Source: Aeromicrobium sp. Sec7.5
GTDB lineage: Bacteria > Actinomycetota > Actinomycetes > Propionibacteriales > Nocardioidaceae
Direction: 5' to 3'
Length of the DNA stretch: 64,000 nucleotides
Assembly: GCF_036867135.1 (NCBI RefSeq)
Contig: NZ_JBAJIJ010000001.1
Span: 2,577,784 to 2,641,783, forward strand
Of this stretch, positions 26,629 through 35,427 are shown one piece after another. The translations under genes were made by a program, and so were the position numbers. The notes under the pieces are model-generated. The model did no database searches and was not told the DNA's origin. It was given only the letters and a program-made list of their open reading frames with translations. Numbering within the stretch: the first letter of the stretch is position 1; every line of letters starts with the position of its first letter.

Positions 26629-27108
26629 TCAGGCTGCCGGTGCCGTGGCGCGGCGGACCAGCAGGTACATCTCGCAGCCGAGGCACAGGCCCACGACGGC
26701 GTTGAGCAGGGCGGCCACGAGCGCAAAGGCCAGGGCGACCAGGGCGAGGACCTGGAGGTCGAGCGCCAGGGCCGCGAGCGCGACCACCGCGAAGACCAGG
26801 CCGACGGCCTGGGCGAAGCGCGGGGGCCGGGCGTCCTCGAGCTCGGCCGGCGGCCCGATCCGCGGGCGGACGACCCGACCGAAGATCCGGCCGTACGGCG
26901 AGTGCCGCACGCCGAGGAACGCGCCGATCGCGAACACGACCGTCTGCGCGGCGGTCAGGACGATCGCGACCTCGCGGGCCGGCGACACGGTCAGGAGCGC
27001 TGCGGCGACCACGAGGCTGGTGAGCGCCGCGCCGAACCGCAGACCGCGCGGGTCGACCTGCGTCGGGGCACCGACGGGCGTGCTCGTGGCAATGGAGGAC
27101 GTGGACAT
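26629..27108 (-). CDS. DUF4395 membrane protein
   Basis: A 159-residue membrane protein. After a polar head come helices near 25-65 and 100-140, the DUF4395 core (FGAALTSLVVAAALLTVSP) and a conserved CLGCEMYLL Cys pair at the end of the last helix. DUF4395 proteins often accompany sulfur-transfer or thioredoxin genes. The ATG at 27108 is chosen because GAGGAG lies 9 bases upstream, while an ATG three codons earlier abuts that site. It is the first structural gene after the Cys leader peptide, and its Shine-Dalgarno can be masked by the leader. Confidence 0.85.
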   Translation of the reverse strand: MSTSSIATSTPVGAPTQVDPRGLRFGAALTSLVVAAALLTVSPAREVAIVLTAAQTVVFAIGAFLGVRHSPYGRIFGRVVRPRIGPPAELEDARPPRFAQAVGLVFAVVALAALALDLQVLALVALAFALVAALLNAVVGLCLGCEMYLLVRRATAPAA

Positions 27109-27117
27109 GGGAAACAT

Positions 27118-27227
27118 CTCCTCGCGTCGTGGACGCATGACGAAGAAAGGCTCGCCGCGGAGGCTGCGGCGAACGCGGAATCGGCGACCCGTCGGGGTCA
27201 GCCGGTCAGGACCGACACAGCGAGGAG
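27118..27227 (-). promoter_or_regulatory. Cysteine-responsive attenuator: Shine-Dalgarno sequestration
   Basis: The DUF4395 ribosome-binding region GCGAGGAG (27118-27125, minus strand) is perfectly complementary over 8 bases to CTCCTCGC (27220-27227), inside the leader peptide frame between its two Cys codons. With free pairing, the operon's ribosome site is masked. A ribosome stalled at the Cys codons would release it. This is the mechanism described for polycysteine leader ORFs in mycobacteria. The pairing is seen here; the response to cysteine is inferred from family. Confidence 0.65.
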
Positions 27228-27283
27228 CGCGTTCGGCAGTGGTCGACTGCCCGGCGACGCGTCAGGTGCGTGTGTCCGATCAT
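27206..27283 (-). CDS. Cys-containing leader peptide (Ms5788A-like)
   Basis: A 25-codon frame encodes MIGHTHLTRRRAVDHCRTR and then SSLCRS. It matches the actinobacterial pattern TRRRAVD-x-CR...LCR of cysteine-rich leader peptides, known in M. smegmatis upstream of DUF4395-cysA2-sseC. Cys codons are at positions 16 and 23. It is leaderless: TACATT (27290-27295) ends 6 bases before the ATG. The peptide product is probably irrelevant; its translation rate is the sensor for charged tRNA-Cys. It lies about 100 bases upstream of the first structural gene. Confidence 0.8.
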   Translation of the reverse strand: MIGHTHLTRRRAVDHCRTRSSLCRS

Positions 27284-27289
27284 GCGACC

Positions 27290-27295
27290 AATGTA
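27290..27295 (-). promoter_or_regulatory. -10 element of the sulfur operon
   Basis: TACATT on the minus strand lies 6 bases before the leader-peptide ATG, which places the transcription start at that ATG. Confidence 0.55.
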
Positions 27296-27323
27296 GGCCG
27301 ACGGCGCGACCACGTCGCATCCG

Positions 27324-27341
27324 TGTCCCATATTATGGACA
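27324..27341. promoter_or_regulatory. TGTCC/GGACA palindrome upstream of the sulfur operon
   Basis: An 18-base near-palindrome, TGTCCATAATATGGGACA on the minus strand, is centred about 50 bases upstream of the predicted start. It is AT-rich in a GC-rich gap and suits a dimeric regulator. The regulator is not identifiable from the window. Confidence 0.4.
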
Positions 27342-27379
27342 AGCAGTCCACATGTCGAGATGAATCGTCGAACCGACCC

Positions 27380-28408
27380 TCAAACCTCCGACTGCTTGCT
27401 GAAAGCGGCGTCGAACGCCACCGCCGGCGGGGCGAAGTCGAGCGGGCGGAGGCGGGCCAGAGCCTCGGGTGCGCCCACGAGCCGGTCCATGCCGGCGTCC
27501 TCCCACTCGATCGAGATCGGGCCGGCGTAACCGATGCGGTGCAGCGTACGGAAGCAGTCCTCCCACGGCACGTCGCCATGGCCCGCGGACACGAAGTCCC
27601 AGCCGCGCCGCGGATCGCCCCACGGCAGGTGGGAGGACAGGATGCCGTTGCGGCCACCGCCCATGCGCATCCGCGTGTCCTTGCAGTCGACGTGGTAGAT
27701 CCGGTCGGCGAAGTCGGAGATGAACGCCACCGGGTCGATGCCCTGCCACACCATGTGGCTCGGGTCCCAGTTGAGCCCGAACGCCTCCCGGTGGCCGATC
27801 GCCTCGAGCGTCCGCACGGTCGACCAGTGGTCGTAGGCCATCTCGGACGGATGCACCTCGAGCGCGAACCGGACCCCGCACTCGTCGAAGACGTCCATGA
27901 TCGGGTTCCAGCGTTCGGCGAAATCGATGAATCCTGCCTCGATGCGCTCGGCCGAGACCGGCGGGAACATCGCGATGTAGGGCCAGATCGACGACCCGGT
28001 GAATCCGACGACGGTCGCGACCCCCAGACGCTGGGCGAGACGAGCCGTGTTCATGAGCTCCTCGGCCGCGCGCTGACGCACGCCCTCGGGGTCGCCGTCG
28101 CCCCAGACGCGGTCGCGCACGATCGCCCGGTGCCGCTCGTCGATGGGGTCGTCGCACACGGCCTGCCCCGTGAGGTGGTTCGAGATCGCCCAGACCCCGA
28201 GTCCGTGCCGCTCCAGGATCGCCCGTCGCTCGGCCACGTAGTCGTCGTCGTCCCAGCGCCAGGCATCGAGGTGCTCCCCCGACACGGCGATCTCGAGGCC
28301 CTCGTAGCCCCAGCCGGCCGCGAGTCCGGCGACCTCCTCCAGGGGCAGGTCGACCCACTGACCCGTGAACAGGGTGAAGGGACGGCGTCCGTCCCGCTGC
28401 TGCTTCAT
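27380..28408 (-). CDS. TIM-barrel sugar (phosphate) isomerase/epimerase, IolE-like
   Basis: A 342-residue xylose-isomerase-like TIM barrel. Metal-ligand and active-site blocks are visible: [45 protein letters not shown] (Glu/His), [14 protein letters not shown] (Asp/His), IYHVDCKD and [11 protein letters not shown] (Glu). It is the last gene of the seven-gene sugar operon, overlapping the dehydrogenase gene by 4 bases (ATGA). Homologues sit beside Gfo/Idh/MocA dehydrogenases and may act as isomerase, dehydratase or beta-eliminase on a 3-keto sugar. The exact reaction cannot be assigned. Confidence 0.82.
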   Translation of the reverse strand: MKQQRDGRRPFTLFTGQWVDLPLEEVAGLAAGWGYEGLEIAVSGEHLDAWRWDDDDYVAERRAILERHGLGVWAISNHLTGQAVCDDPIDERHRAIVRDRVWGDGDPEGVRQRAAEELMNTARLAQRLGVATVVGFTGSSIWPYIAMFPPVSAERIEAGFIDFAERWNPIMDVFDECGVRFALEVHPSEMAYDHWSTVRTLEAIGHREAFGLNWDPSHMVWQGIDPVAFISDFADRIYHVDCKDTRMRMGGGRNGILSSHLPWGDPRRGWDFVSAGHGDVPWEDCFRTLHRIGYAGPISIEWEDAGMDRLVGAPEALARLRPLDFAPPAVAFDAAFSKQSEV

Positions 28409-29544
28409 CGGCTGACCTCCGGTCGGATCTCGCGCGAGTCCTCGGCCGCGCTGCGCGAGATGGCGGCAAGCACCCGCTGGACGGCGAGCCCGTCCTCGAA
28501 TGAGGGGGTGGGGTCATCGCCCGCGGCGACCGCCTGCAGGAAGTCGGCCGCCTGGTGGGTGAACGTGTGGTCCCATCCCAGCACGTGGCCGGGCGGCCAC
28601 CACCCTCCGACGTAGGGCTGGTCCGGTTCCGTGACCAGCAGCCGTGTCGGGAAATCGGCACCGTCGAGGCACACCCAGAGCTCGTTGAGCGACTCCAGGT
28701 CGAACCGCAGCGACCCGCGACTGCCGAAGACCTCGATCTGCAGGGAGTTCTTGCGCGCCGTCGCCATCCGGCTGACCTCGAGGCTCACGACGGCTCCCCC
28801 GCTCGTGAGCAGCGTGGCCCACGCGGCGTCGTCGACCGTGACGTCCTCGACACCGTCGGTGCCGGGCCGGCGACCGACGAAGGTCTGCGTCCGGGCGCTC
28901 GCCCCGACGACCTCGTGGCCGAGCAGGTAGCGGACCTGGTCGATCGCGTGGGAGCCCAGGTCGCCCAGCGCGCCCGAACCCGCCGACTCCCGGCGCAGGC
29001 GCCACGACATCGGTGCGCGCTCGTCGACAAGCCAGTCCTGCAGGTAGCTGACACGCACCTGGCGGACCTCGCCGATGCGTCCCTCGGCGACGTGCTGGCG
29101 GGCCAGCGCCAGGGCCGGGATGCGGCGGTAGTTGAAGCCGACCATCGACCGCACACCGCAGGAGCGGGCGGAGCGGGCCACCTCGACCATCTTCTCGGCC
29201 TCGACGATCGTGTTGGCGAGCGGCTTCTCGACGATGACGTGCTTGCCGGCCTCGAGCGCCGCGACCGCGATCTCGGCGTGCAGGTGACCGGGCACGCAGA
29301 TGTCGACGACGTCGACGTCGGCGCGCTCGAGGACGCTGCGCCAGTCGGTCGAGCTCTCGGCCCAGCCCAGCGGGCGCGCCGCGCGGGCGACCTCGGTCGC
29401 GTCGCGGCCGACGAGCACCTGCTGCCGGACGACCGGCAGGTCGGGCCGGAAGGCGCCGACGGTGCGCCAGGCGTCCGAGTGGGCGCGGCCCATGAAGGCG
29501 TAGCCGATCACGGCCACGCCGAGCGAGGCGTCGGGCTGACTCAT
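28405..29544 (-). CDS. Gfo/Idh/MocA family sugar dehydrogenase
   Basis: A 379-residue NAD(P)-dependent oxidoreductase. The nucleotide-binding turn is [18 protein letters not shown], where Gly-Tyr-Ala-Phe-Met-Gly replaces the classic GxGxxG, as in this subfamily. The catalytic EKP motif is in [11 protein letters not shown]. The substrate domain carries [19 protein letters not shown], with the conserved Asp and His. It probably oxidises a sugar hydroxyl to a keto sugar. Its start overlaps the preceding isomerase gene by 4 bases and its stop overlaps the next gene in the same way. Confidence 0.87.
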   Translation of the reverse strand: MSQPDASLGVAVIGYAFMGRAHSDAWRTVGAFRPDLPVVRQQVLVGRDATEVARAARPLGWAESSTDWRSVLERADVDVVDICVPGHLHAEIAVAALEAGKHVIVEKPLANTIVEAEKMVEVARSARSCGVRSMVGFNYRRIPALALARQHVAEGRIGEVRQVRVSYLQDWLVDERAPMSWRLRRESAGSGALGDLGSHAIDQVRYLLGHEVVGASARTQTFVGRRPGTDGVEDVTVDDAAWATLLTSGGAVVSLEVSRMATARKNSLQIEVFGSRGSLRFDLESLNELWVCLDGADFPTRLLVTEPDQPYVGGWWPPGHVLGWDHTFTHQAADFLQAVAAGDDPTPSFEDGLAVQRVLAAISRSAAEDSREIRPEVSR

Positions 29545-30440
29545 GGACGTGCTCCTGCGGTGGAGGGGACCGGCGCCGTGAGCGACCGGAGGAAGTGGAG
29601 ACCGTCGCGGGCGAGGTCGTCCTGGGAGTCGGCCAGGGGCCGCCAGATCGAGGCCGCCGTGGCGATGGAGGCGTTGTCGGCCGTGAAGCTCTCGATCACG
29701 AGCGGACCCTCGTGACCGACCTCGTCGAGCGCCGTGAGCAGGGCCGGCCAGTCGGTCTGGTCACCGCCGGGTGCGCCCCGGTCGTTGCCGCAGACCTGGA
29801 CGTGCACGAGGTGCTCGCCGGCTCGACGAACGGCGTCGGCGCTGGAGCGCTCCTCGATGTTCAGGTGATAGGTGTCGAGCGCGATCCCCAGCGCCGGCCC
29901 GAGCAGGTCGCCGAGCGCCTCGAGTCCTTGCTCGACCGTGTTGACGAGCGAGGTCTCGTACCGGTTGAGCGGCTCGATGCCCAGCGTCACTCCCCGCTCC
30001 CCCGCGTACTCGACGACCGGCGCGAGCGACTCGCGCAGCTGCGTGTAGGCCGCCGACCGCTCCTGGGCCGACATCCGCCACACGCGTCCTGTCGCGGCGT
30101 AGAACGGTCCGCAGACCGAGGTGGCCCCGATCTCGGCGGCGAGGTCGACGCAGGCCATGAGGTAGGCCCGGGTGTCGTCGATCGTGGCCGCGTCGGTCGC
30201 GACCAGGTGCCGCCCGGGCGCCATAGCCCCGACCACGCAGGGCACCAGGCCGGTGTCGGCCAGTGCCTGCGCCACGACGCCCGTCGTGAGGTCCCCGGTG
30301 TTCTCCAGGGGCAGCTCGACGGCGTCGAAGCCGAGCCCGGCGACCCGCTGCAGGAGCGGGCCGACGTTCTCGTCGGTCAGGGGCGAGGTCCAGATCCAGG
30401 TGTTGGCCCCGATCTGGCGCGCCCGGGCGGTCTGCGTCAC
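29541..30440 (-). CDS. Sugar epimerase/isomerase (D-tagatose/D-psicose 3-epimerase-like)
   Basis: A 299-residue TIM barrel closest in motif pattern to ketose 3-epimerases. The metal ligands are seen in LGIEPLNRYET (Glu), IALDTYHLNIEE (Asp), the strand LVHVQVCGNDRG and PLVIESF (Glu). It starts MTQTARARQIGANTWIWTSP, 3 bases after the stop of the binding-protein gene. It could epimerise a ketose or act on a keto intermediate made by the dehydrogenase. Having two different TIM-barrel enzymes in the same operon suggests consecutive steps. Confidence 0.82.
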   Translation of the reverse strand: MTQTARARQIGANTWIWTSPLTDENVGPLLQRVAGLGFDAVELPLENTGDLTTGVVAQALADTGLVPCVVGAMAPGRHLVATDAATIDDTRAYLMACVDLAAEIGATSVCGPFYAATGRVWRMSAQERSAAYTQLRESLAPVVEYAGERGVTLGIEPLNRYETSLVNTVEQGLEALGDLLGPALGIALDTYHLNIEERSSADAVRRAGEHLVHVQVCGNDRGAPGGDQTDWPALLTALDEVGHEGPLVIESFTADNASIATAASIWRPLADSQDDLARDGLHFLRSLTAPVPSTAGARP

Positions 30441-30443
30441 GGG

Positions 30444-31625
30444 TCAGCCGACCTTGCGGTCGATCCAGACCTGCGGGAAGCCGGGCAGGTCCTCGCCACC
30501 GAACTTCGCGTAGTGGCCGTCCGGCAGACCCTCGTTCGCTGCGAGGAAGTCACCACGCTCGGCCTCGGTGATCGGCGTCTGCGGCAGGACCCACTCGGCC
30601 GGGACCTGCTGGCCCGCGAAGATCATCTGCACCGCCAGCAGCGGGGTGCGCCACTGGAAGTTCGAGTAGACCGGAGCCAGACCCGTGAGGCCCGTCTCCT
30701 CCCACTTGCGCAGGAAGCTCATCTCGTCCTCGCCGGTCATGACCGGGTAGTCGACGCCGGCGTCCTCGAAGGCCTCGATCGCGGCGACCGCACCGTCACC
30801 GGCGTCCATCCAGATGCCGTCGACGTCACCCTGGACCAGTGCGTCCGAGATGATCTTCTTGATCTCGGTCGGGTCGGCGCCCGTGAAGTGGTCCTCGTGC
30901 TCGATCCCGTTCTCGTCGAGGATCTTCTCGGCCGCGGCCCACCGGGTCTCGAGGACGTCGACGCCGGGCAGGATGCGCAGCGCGATGACCTTGTCGCCCT
31001 CCTCGAGGTTGTCGACGAGGAACTCGGCGGTGTCGATGCCCCACGCGTAGCCACCGATCGGGTGGATGAACGTCGTGGCGCAGTCGGTCTCGACGCCACG
31101 GTCGAACACGACGACCGGCCTGCCCGTGTCGCAGGCCCGCTCGACGGCCGGGGTGATGGCCGCCGTGGAGTTCGGCGAGATGATGAAGGCATCGCAGTTG
31201 CCCTCGGAGATGAAGTAGTCGATGTCAGCGATCTGGGTGTTGTCGTCGTCCTGGGCGTCACGCGTCTCCATCTCGGAGATCGCCCCCTGCCCCTTCAACA
31301 CCTCGAGCTGCTGCTGCATCGTCAGGAAGCCCGTCTGGCGCCACGGGTTGCTCACCGAAGCGTTGGCGAAGCAGACCTTCTTGGCGCCCGCCGAGGCGAA
31401 CGCGGCGGTGTCGGTCATCTCGCCGTCGATGTACTGCAGCCACGGCGTCGCCGGGTCACCCGCGAACGTCGCGTCGCGCTGCTCGTTCTGCTCGTCGAAA
31501 TCGGCCTGGACGTACCACTCCTCGCTGTCCTCAGACGCGCCGTCGTCCGAGTCGCTGCCGCAGGCTGTGAGGAGGGTCAGTGCCGCGGCTGCGGCGAAGA
31601 CCCTCCGGGTCGCGTGTCGCTTCAT
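30444..31625 (-). CDS. Sugar ABC transporter substrate-binding lipoprotein
   Basis: A 393-residue periplasmic-binding-protein-like lipoprotein (PBP1/RbsB class). The lipobox LLTAC follows a signal peptide, then a Ser/Asp/Glu linker, then a two-lobed sugar-binding fold (KKVCFANASVSNPWRQTGFL, then ISPNSTAAITPAVERACDTG and VVVFDRGVE). It is longer than RbsB, with an N-terminal insertion around the acidic ADFDEQNEQ segment. The start is at the ATG at 31625, overlapping the permease stop. The ligand is unknown; a sugar or sugar derivative is inferred from the operon. Confidence 0.88.
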   Translation of the reverse strand: MKRHATRRVFAAAAALTLLTACGSDSDDGASEDSEEWYVQADFDEQNEQRDATFAGDPATPWLQYIDGEMTDTAAFASAGAKKVCFANASVSNPWRQTGFLTMQQQLEVLKGQGAISEMETRDAQDDDNTQIADIDYFISEGNCDAFIISPNSTAAITPAVERACDTGRPVVVFDRGVETDCATTFIHPIGGYAWGIDTAEFLVDNLEEGDKVIALRILPGVDVLETRWAAAEKILDENGIEHEDHFTGADPTEIKKIISDALVQGDVDGIWMDAGDGAVAAIEAFEDAGVDYPVMTGEDEMSFLRKWEETGLTGLAPVYSNFQWRTPLLAVQMIFAGQQVPAEWVLPQTPITEAERGDFLAANEGLPDGHYAKFGGEDLPGFPQVWIDRKVG

Positions 31626-32737
31626 CGCTGTTCTCCTTGGTGAGTGCCCGAGGTGGGCGGGGTGGGGGTGTCCGAGTCGGGGGTGGATGCGGAGGCTTGG
31701 GGCGGGGCCGGGCCGGGTTCGTCCGCGCTGCGGCGGCCGAACCTCCAGACCCGCGCGGAGGCCGCGACAGCGACGATGATGATCAGGCCCTGCACCGAGT
31801 CGCGCCAGGTCGAGGGCACGTGCAGCACGGTGAGCAGGACGAAGAGGAGCTCGAGGGCGTAGGCGCCCGCGGCGGCCGACAGGACCCAGCCACGTCCGCC
31901 GCCGAGCAGCACGCCGCCAACCACCACCGCGGTGATGGCCGAGAACTCGTAGCCCTGGCCCACGGCCCGGCCGCCGGCGTAGCCGACCAGGATGATGCCG
32001 GCGACCGTGGCCGACAGCGACGAGATCATGAACGCGCGCGTCTTGATCCACCACACGGACGTGCCGCCGAGCCGCGCGGCCTCGGGGTTGTCGCCCGTGG
32101 CCACGAGCGAGCGACCGAACGGGCGCCGCATCGAGAAGGCCGCGACGGCGGCGATCACGACGACGATGAGCAGGGGGTAGGGCACGACCTCGACGACCGG
32201 TACGTCCTCGATGCCGCCCCGCCCGATCTCGCGGAACTCGTCGACCGGGTTGCCGGCCGGTGCGACCCCGGCGACGTAGCGGACGACGCCGAACAGCGCG
32301 AGCATGGTGCCCAGCGTCACGATGAAGCTCGGCACCCGCAGCAGCGTCGTGACGAGTCCGTTCACCAGGCCGATCAGCGCGCCCACGACGAGCATCAGCA
32401 GCAGGACGGGCACGACCTGGCTGGCGTCGTCGCCGGCCATGTTGCCCGCGATGATGACCTGCGTCGTGACGACCGCTCCCATCGACAGGTCGAACTCGCC
32501 CGACACGATGACGTAGTACTGCCCCATGGCCGCGATCGCGATGGGTGCCGTGCGACCCGCGAACCGGATCAGCGACGACGGGTCACCGAAGTTCGGGTTG
32601 CTGATGATGATCGACGCCAGCAGGACCACGACGAGCACGTAGACCGCTCCGCCGGGGGTGGCGGCGCCGGACGCCAGGCGGGCCCCCAGGGAGCGCGAGT
32701 GCGCCGGGAGCTGCCGCTCGGTGGTGGACGTCGTCAT
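31622..32737 (-). CDS. Sugar ABC transporter permease (RbsC type), second
   Basis: A 371-residue BPD_transp_2 family permease with about 10 membrane helices. Marker segments are YYVIVSGEFDLSMGAVV, VNGLVTTLLRVPSFIVTLGTM and AITAVVVGGVLLGGGRG. It has an unusually long cytoplasmic C-terminal tail rich in Pro, Thr and Ser (about 40 residues after helix 10). It pairs with the adjacent permease as a heterodimer. ATGA overlaps occur on both sides. Confidence 0.9.
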   Translation of the reverse strand: MTTSTTERQLPAHSRSLGARLASGAATPGGAVYVLVVVLLASIIISNPNFGDPSSLIRFAGRTAPIAIAAMGQYYVIVSGEFDLSMGAVVTTQVIIAGNMAGDDASQVVPVLLLMLVVGALIGLVNGLVTTLLRVPSFIVTLGTMLALFGVVRYVAGVAPAGNPVDEFREIGRGGIEDVPVVEVVPYPLLIVVVIAAVAAFSMRRPFGRSLVATGDNPEAARLGGTSVWWIKTRAFMISSLSATVAGIILVGYAGGRAVGQGYEFSAITAVVVGGVLLGGGRGWVLSAAAGAYALELLFVLLTVLHVPSTWRDSVQGLIIIVAVAASARVWRFGRRSADEPGPAPPQASASTPDSDTPTPPTSGTHQGEQR

Positions 32738-33774
32738 CGGACCTCCTGGGTCTGGGGTGTCGTACCGACCGGCGGGACGGATCGGTCGAAGCGGGTCGGA
32801 CGCACCTGCAGGTTGCGGCGGGCGTAGACCGCCACGGCGGCGATGATGATGACGCCGCGCACGACGTCCTTGAGGAACGGGTTGACCTGGAGGGCGCCCA
32901 TCGTGCTGTCCATGACGGCGAAGATCGCGACGCCGCCGAGGGTGCCAATGACGCCGCCGCGGCCGCCGGCGAGCAGGGTTCCGCCGAGGACGACCGCAGC
33001 GATCGAGAGCAGGTCGTACCCGCCCTGCGAGCCGATCGTGGGGCTCCCGACGCTCAGTCGTGAGAGCAGGAGCAGGCCCGCGACCCCGGCCAGCACCGAG
33101 CAGAGGACGTGGGCCAGGACGACCGGCGGCGAGATGCGGAGCCCGGAGAGCCGCGCCACCTCGGGGCTGCCGCCGACGGCGTACATGTGGTGCCCAACGC
33201 GGGTCCGGCTCAGCATCAGGTACACGGCGGCCGCCAGCGCCAGCATGATCAGGACGCTGACCGGCACCGGACCGATGCTCGCCCCGTCAACGGCACGGAA
33301 CGCCTTCGGTGCCGAGCCGCTCGACCCCTGGTAGTTCGTGCCGAGGTAGCCGCTGACGACCAGGCCGACACCCAGGGTCGCGATGAACCCGTGCACGTGC
33401 AGCTGGCTCACGACGAGCCCGTTCGCGAGGCCGATCGCCGCCGCGACCGCGAGGGTCAGCAGCACGGCGGGAATGATGCTGCCGGACTCGCCGGCCATCG
33501 TCGTGCCGCCGACGAGGCTCGCCAGGCTCACCACGTAGGGCACCGACAGGTCGAGGCTGCCGACGAGGATCACCAGCGTCTGGCCGATGGCCACCAGCCC
33601 GAGGATGCTCGTGGCGGTGAGGATGGCGGAGATGTTGCCGCTGCTGAAGAAGTTGCGCCCGACCGTGGCCGTCAGGATCGCGCCGACGGCGATCGCCGCC
33701 AGCAGGACGAGGTAGACGATCGCGGTCGAGGACAGGCTGGCGAGCCGTGCCCGCAGTCCGGGGGTGACGATCAT
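32734..33774 (-). CDS. Sugar ABC transporter permease (RbsC type), first
   Basis: A 346-residue permease of the same family, with GQTLVILVGSLDLSVPYVVSL, LHVHGFIATLGVGLVVSGYL and LLSIAAVVLGGTLLAGGRGG. The ATG overlaps the ATPase stop (ATGA) and the stop overlaps the second permease. Together with that protein it should form the channel energised by the RbsA-like ATPase. Confidence 0.9.
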   Translation of the reverse strand: MIVTPGLRARLASLSSTAIVYLVLLAAIAVGAILTATVGRNFFSSGNISAILTATSILGLVAIGQTLVILVGSLDLSVPYVVSLASLVGGTTMAGESGSIIPAVLLTLAVAAAIGLANGLVVSQLHVHGFIATLGVGLVVSGYLGTNYQGSSGSAPKAFRAVDGASIGPVPVSVLIMLALAAAVYLMLSRTRVGHHMYAVGGSPEVARLSGLRISPPVVLAHVLCSVLAGVAGLLLLSRLSVGSPTIGSQGGYDLLSIAAVVLGGTLLAGGRGGVIGTLGGVAIFAVMDSTMGALQVNPFLKDVVRGVIIIAAVAVYARRNLQVRPTRFDRSVPPVGTTPQTQEVR

Positions 33775-35333
33775 GCGGCAGCCCCCGCGCCCGTCGCCAG
33801 CTGGAGGACGGCCTCCTCGGACGCACCCCCCGGCAGCTCCCCCGCGACCCGTCCGTCGCGCAGCACGACGATCCGGTCGCTCATGCCGATGACCTCCGGC
33901 AACTCGCTGCTGACCATCAGGACGGCGAATCCGTCGGCGGCGAGCTTGCGGATGAGCTCGTAGATCGCCACTTTCGCGCCGACGTCGACGCCGCGGGTGG
34001 GCTCGTCGAGCAGCACGACGCGCGGCTCGGTGGCGAGCCAGCGCGCGAGCACGACCTTCTGCTGGTTGCCGCCGGACAGGAACTGCACCTCCTGGTCGAG
34101 GCCGCGCGCGCTGACCCGCAGCGACGAGAGGATGCCCGGCACCGCGCGGCGTGCCTCGCCGGTGCGGCCGGGCACGACGCCGCGGACGACGGAGAGCGCG
34201 TTGTCGAGGATCGACTGGCGCAGCGCGAGGCCCGTGGCCTTGCGGTCCTCGGTCACGAGCGCGATCCCGGCACGGACCGCCCGCCTCGGCGAGCGGAGCC
34301 GCAGCTCGCGCCCGTCGAGACGGACGGTGCCCCGGCTGAACGGTCGGACGCCGAAGACGCCCTCCAGGAGCTCGGTGCGACCCGATCCCTGGAGACCCGA
34401 GACACCGACGACCTCACCGGCGCGCACCGTGAGCGTCACGCCGTCGACCTCGCCGTGTCCAACTCCGTCCAGCTCCAGCCGGGGCTCCCCGACCTCCGTG
34501 CCCGCCAGCGGGTCGGGGAAGTAGGTGACGAGCGAGCGGCCCACCATGAGGCGCACGAGCTCGGACTCGTCGAGCTCCGCCGCCGGCCGGGTCGCGGCAT
34601 GCTGCCCGTCCTTGAGGACCGTGATGGTCGTGCAGAGGTCGAAGATCTCCTTCAGCCGGTGCGAAACGTACAGGATCGCGACGCCGCGCGCCGTGAGCCG
34701 CTCGATGATCGCGTAGAGCAGCTCGACCTCGTGGTCGGCCAGCGCCGCGGTGGGCTCGTCCATCGAGATGATGCGGGCGTCCTGGCTGACCGCCTTGGCG
34801 ATCTCCACGATCTGCTGCTCGGCGACCGACAGGGTGCGCACGGGCCGCCCGGCCTCGAGGTGCGTCACTCCCAAGCCCTCCAGCAGCTCCTCGGCCTCGC
34901 GCCGCATGGCGGCGGTGTCGACCAGGCCGCGGCGCACCGGCTCGCGCCCGAGGAAGACGTTCTCGGCCACGGTGCGGTCGGGCAGGAGGTTGAACTCCTG
35001 GAACACCGTCGAGATGCCTGCCTGCTGCGCCTGCACGGGGTGGCTGAACCGCACCGGCGTGCCGTCGAGGCTGATGGTGCCCGCGTCCGGCTGGTGCACC
35101 CCCGCGAGCAGCTTCATGAGCGTGGACTTGCCGGCACCGTTCTCGCCGACGAGACCGTGGACCTGGCCGGCGACGAGCTCGAGCCCCGCACCCGACAGCA
35201 CCGTGGTGCCGAGGAAGGACTTCGCCAGACCGGAGGCCACGAGCACGGGCGTGATGGTCGCCCCGGCAGCCCGACGACGTCCGGCAACGGGCGACGACGG
35301 GGTCGCGGTGGTGGGTGATGAGGTCTCGGCCAC
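33771..35333 (-). CDS. Sugar ABC transporter ATP-binding protein (RbsA/MglA type)
   Basis: A 520-residue tandem ABC ATPase. The first cassette has Walker A GENGAGKST, a divergent signature LSVAEQQ and Walker B IISMDEPTAAL. The second has the degenerate Walker A GLQGSGRTEL, a canonical signature LSGGNQQK and Walker B VVLLDEPTRGVD. This asymmetric arrangement is normal for the monosaccharide CUT2 class. The GTG start has AAGGGAG upstream. It is the first gene of the seven-gene operon, divergent from the ROK regulator. Confidence 0.92.
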   Translation of the reverse strand: MAETSSPTTATPSSPVAGRRRAAGATITPVLVASGLAKSFLGTTVLSGAGLELVAGQVHGLVGENGAGKSTLMKLLAGVHQPDAGTISLDGTPVRFSHPVQAQQAGISTVFQEFNLLPDRTVAENVFLGREPVRRGLVDTAAMRREAEELLEGLGVTHLEAGRPVRTLSVAEQQIVEIAKAVSQDARIISMDEPTAALADHEVELLYAIIERLTARGVAILYVSHRLKEIFDLCTTITVLKDGQHAATRPAAELDESELVRLMVGRSLVTYFPDPLAGTEVGEPRLELDGVGHGEVDGVTLTVRAGEVVGVSGLQGSGRTELLEGVFGVRPFSRGTVRLDGRELRLRSPRRAVRAGIALVTEDRKATGLALRQSILDNALSVVRGVVPGRTGEARRAVPGILSSLRVSARGLDQEVQFLSGGNQQKVVLARWLATEPRVVLLDEPTRGVDVGAKVAIYELIRKLAADGFAVLMVSSELPEVIGMSDRIVVLRDGRVAGELPGGASEEAVLQLATGAGAAA

Positions 35334-35370
35334 GGCAGCACTGTGACACGCCTCACTCCCTTTTGTCGAG

Positions 35371-35390
35371 CAACGATCAAAAGTTGATGG
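35371..35390. promoter_or_regulatory. Candidate operator between the sugar operon and ROK gene
   Basis: The 94-base divergent gap is locally AT-rich and holds nested symmetry: CAAC and GTTG flank GATCAAAA, and ATCAA/TTGAT flank AAG. A TAAAGA at 35401-35406 may be the -10 of the ROK gene. It is a plausible ROK binding site. Confidence 0.4.
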
Positions 35391-35427
35391 GTAGACGACC
35401 TAAAGATGCACGTGGTTGACTCGAAGA

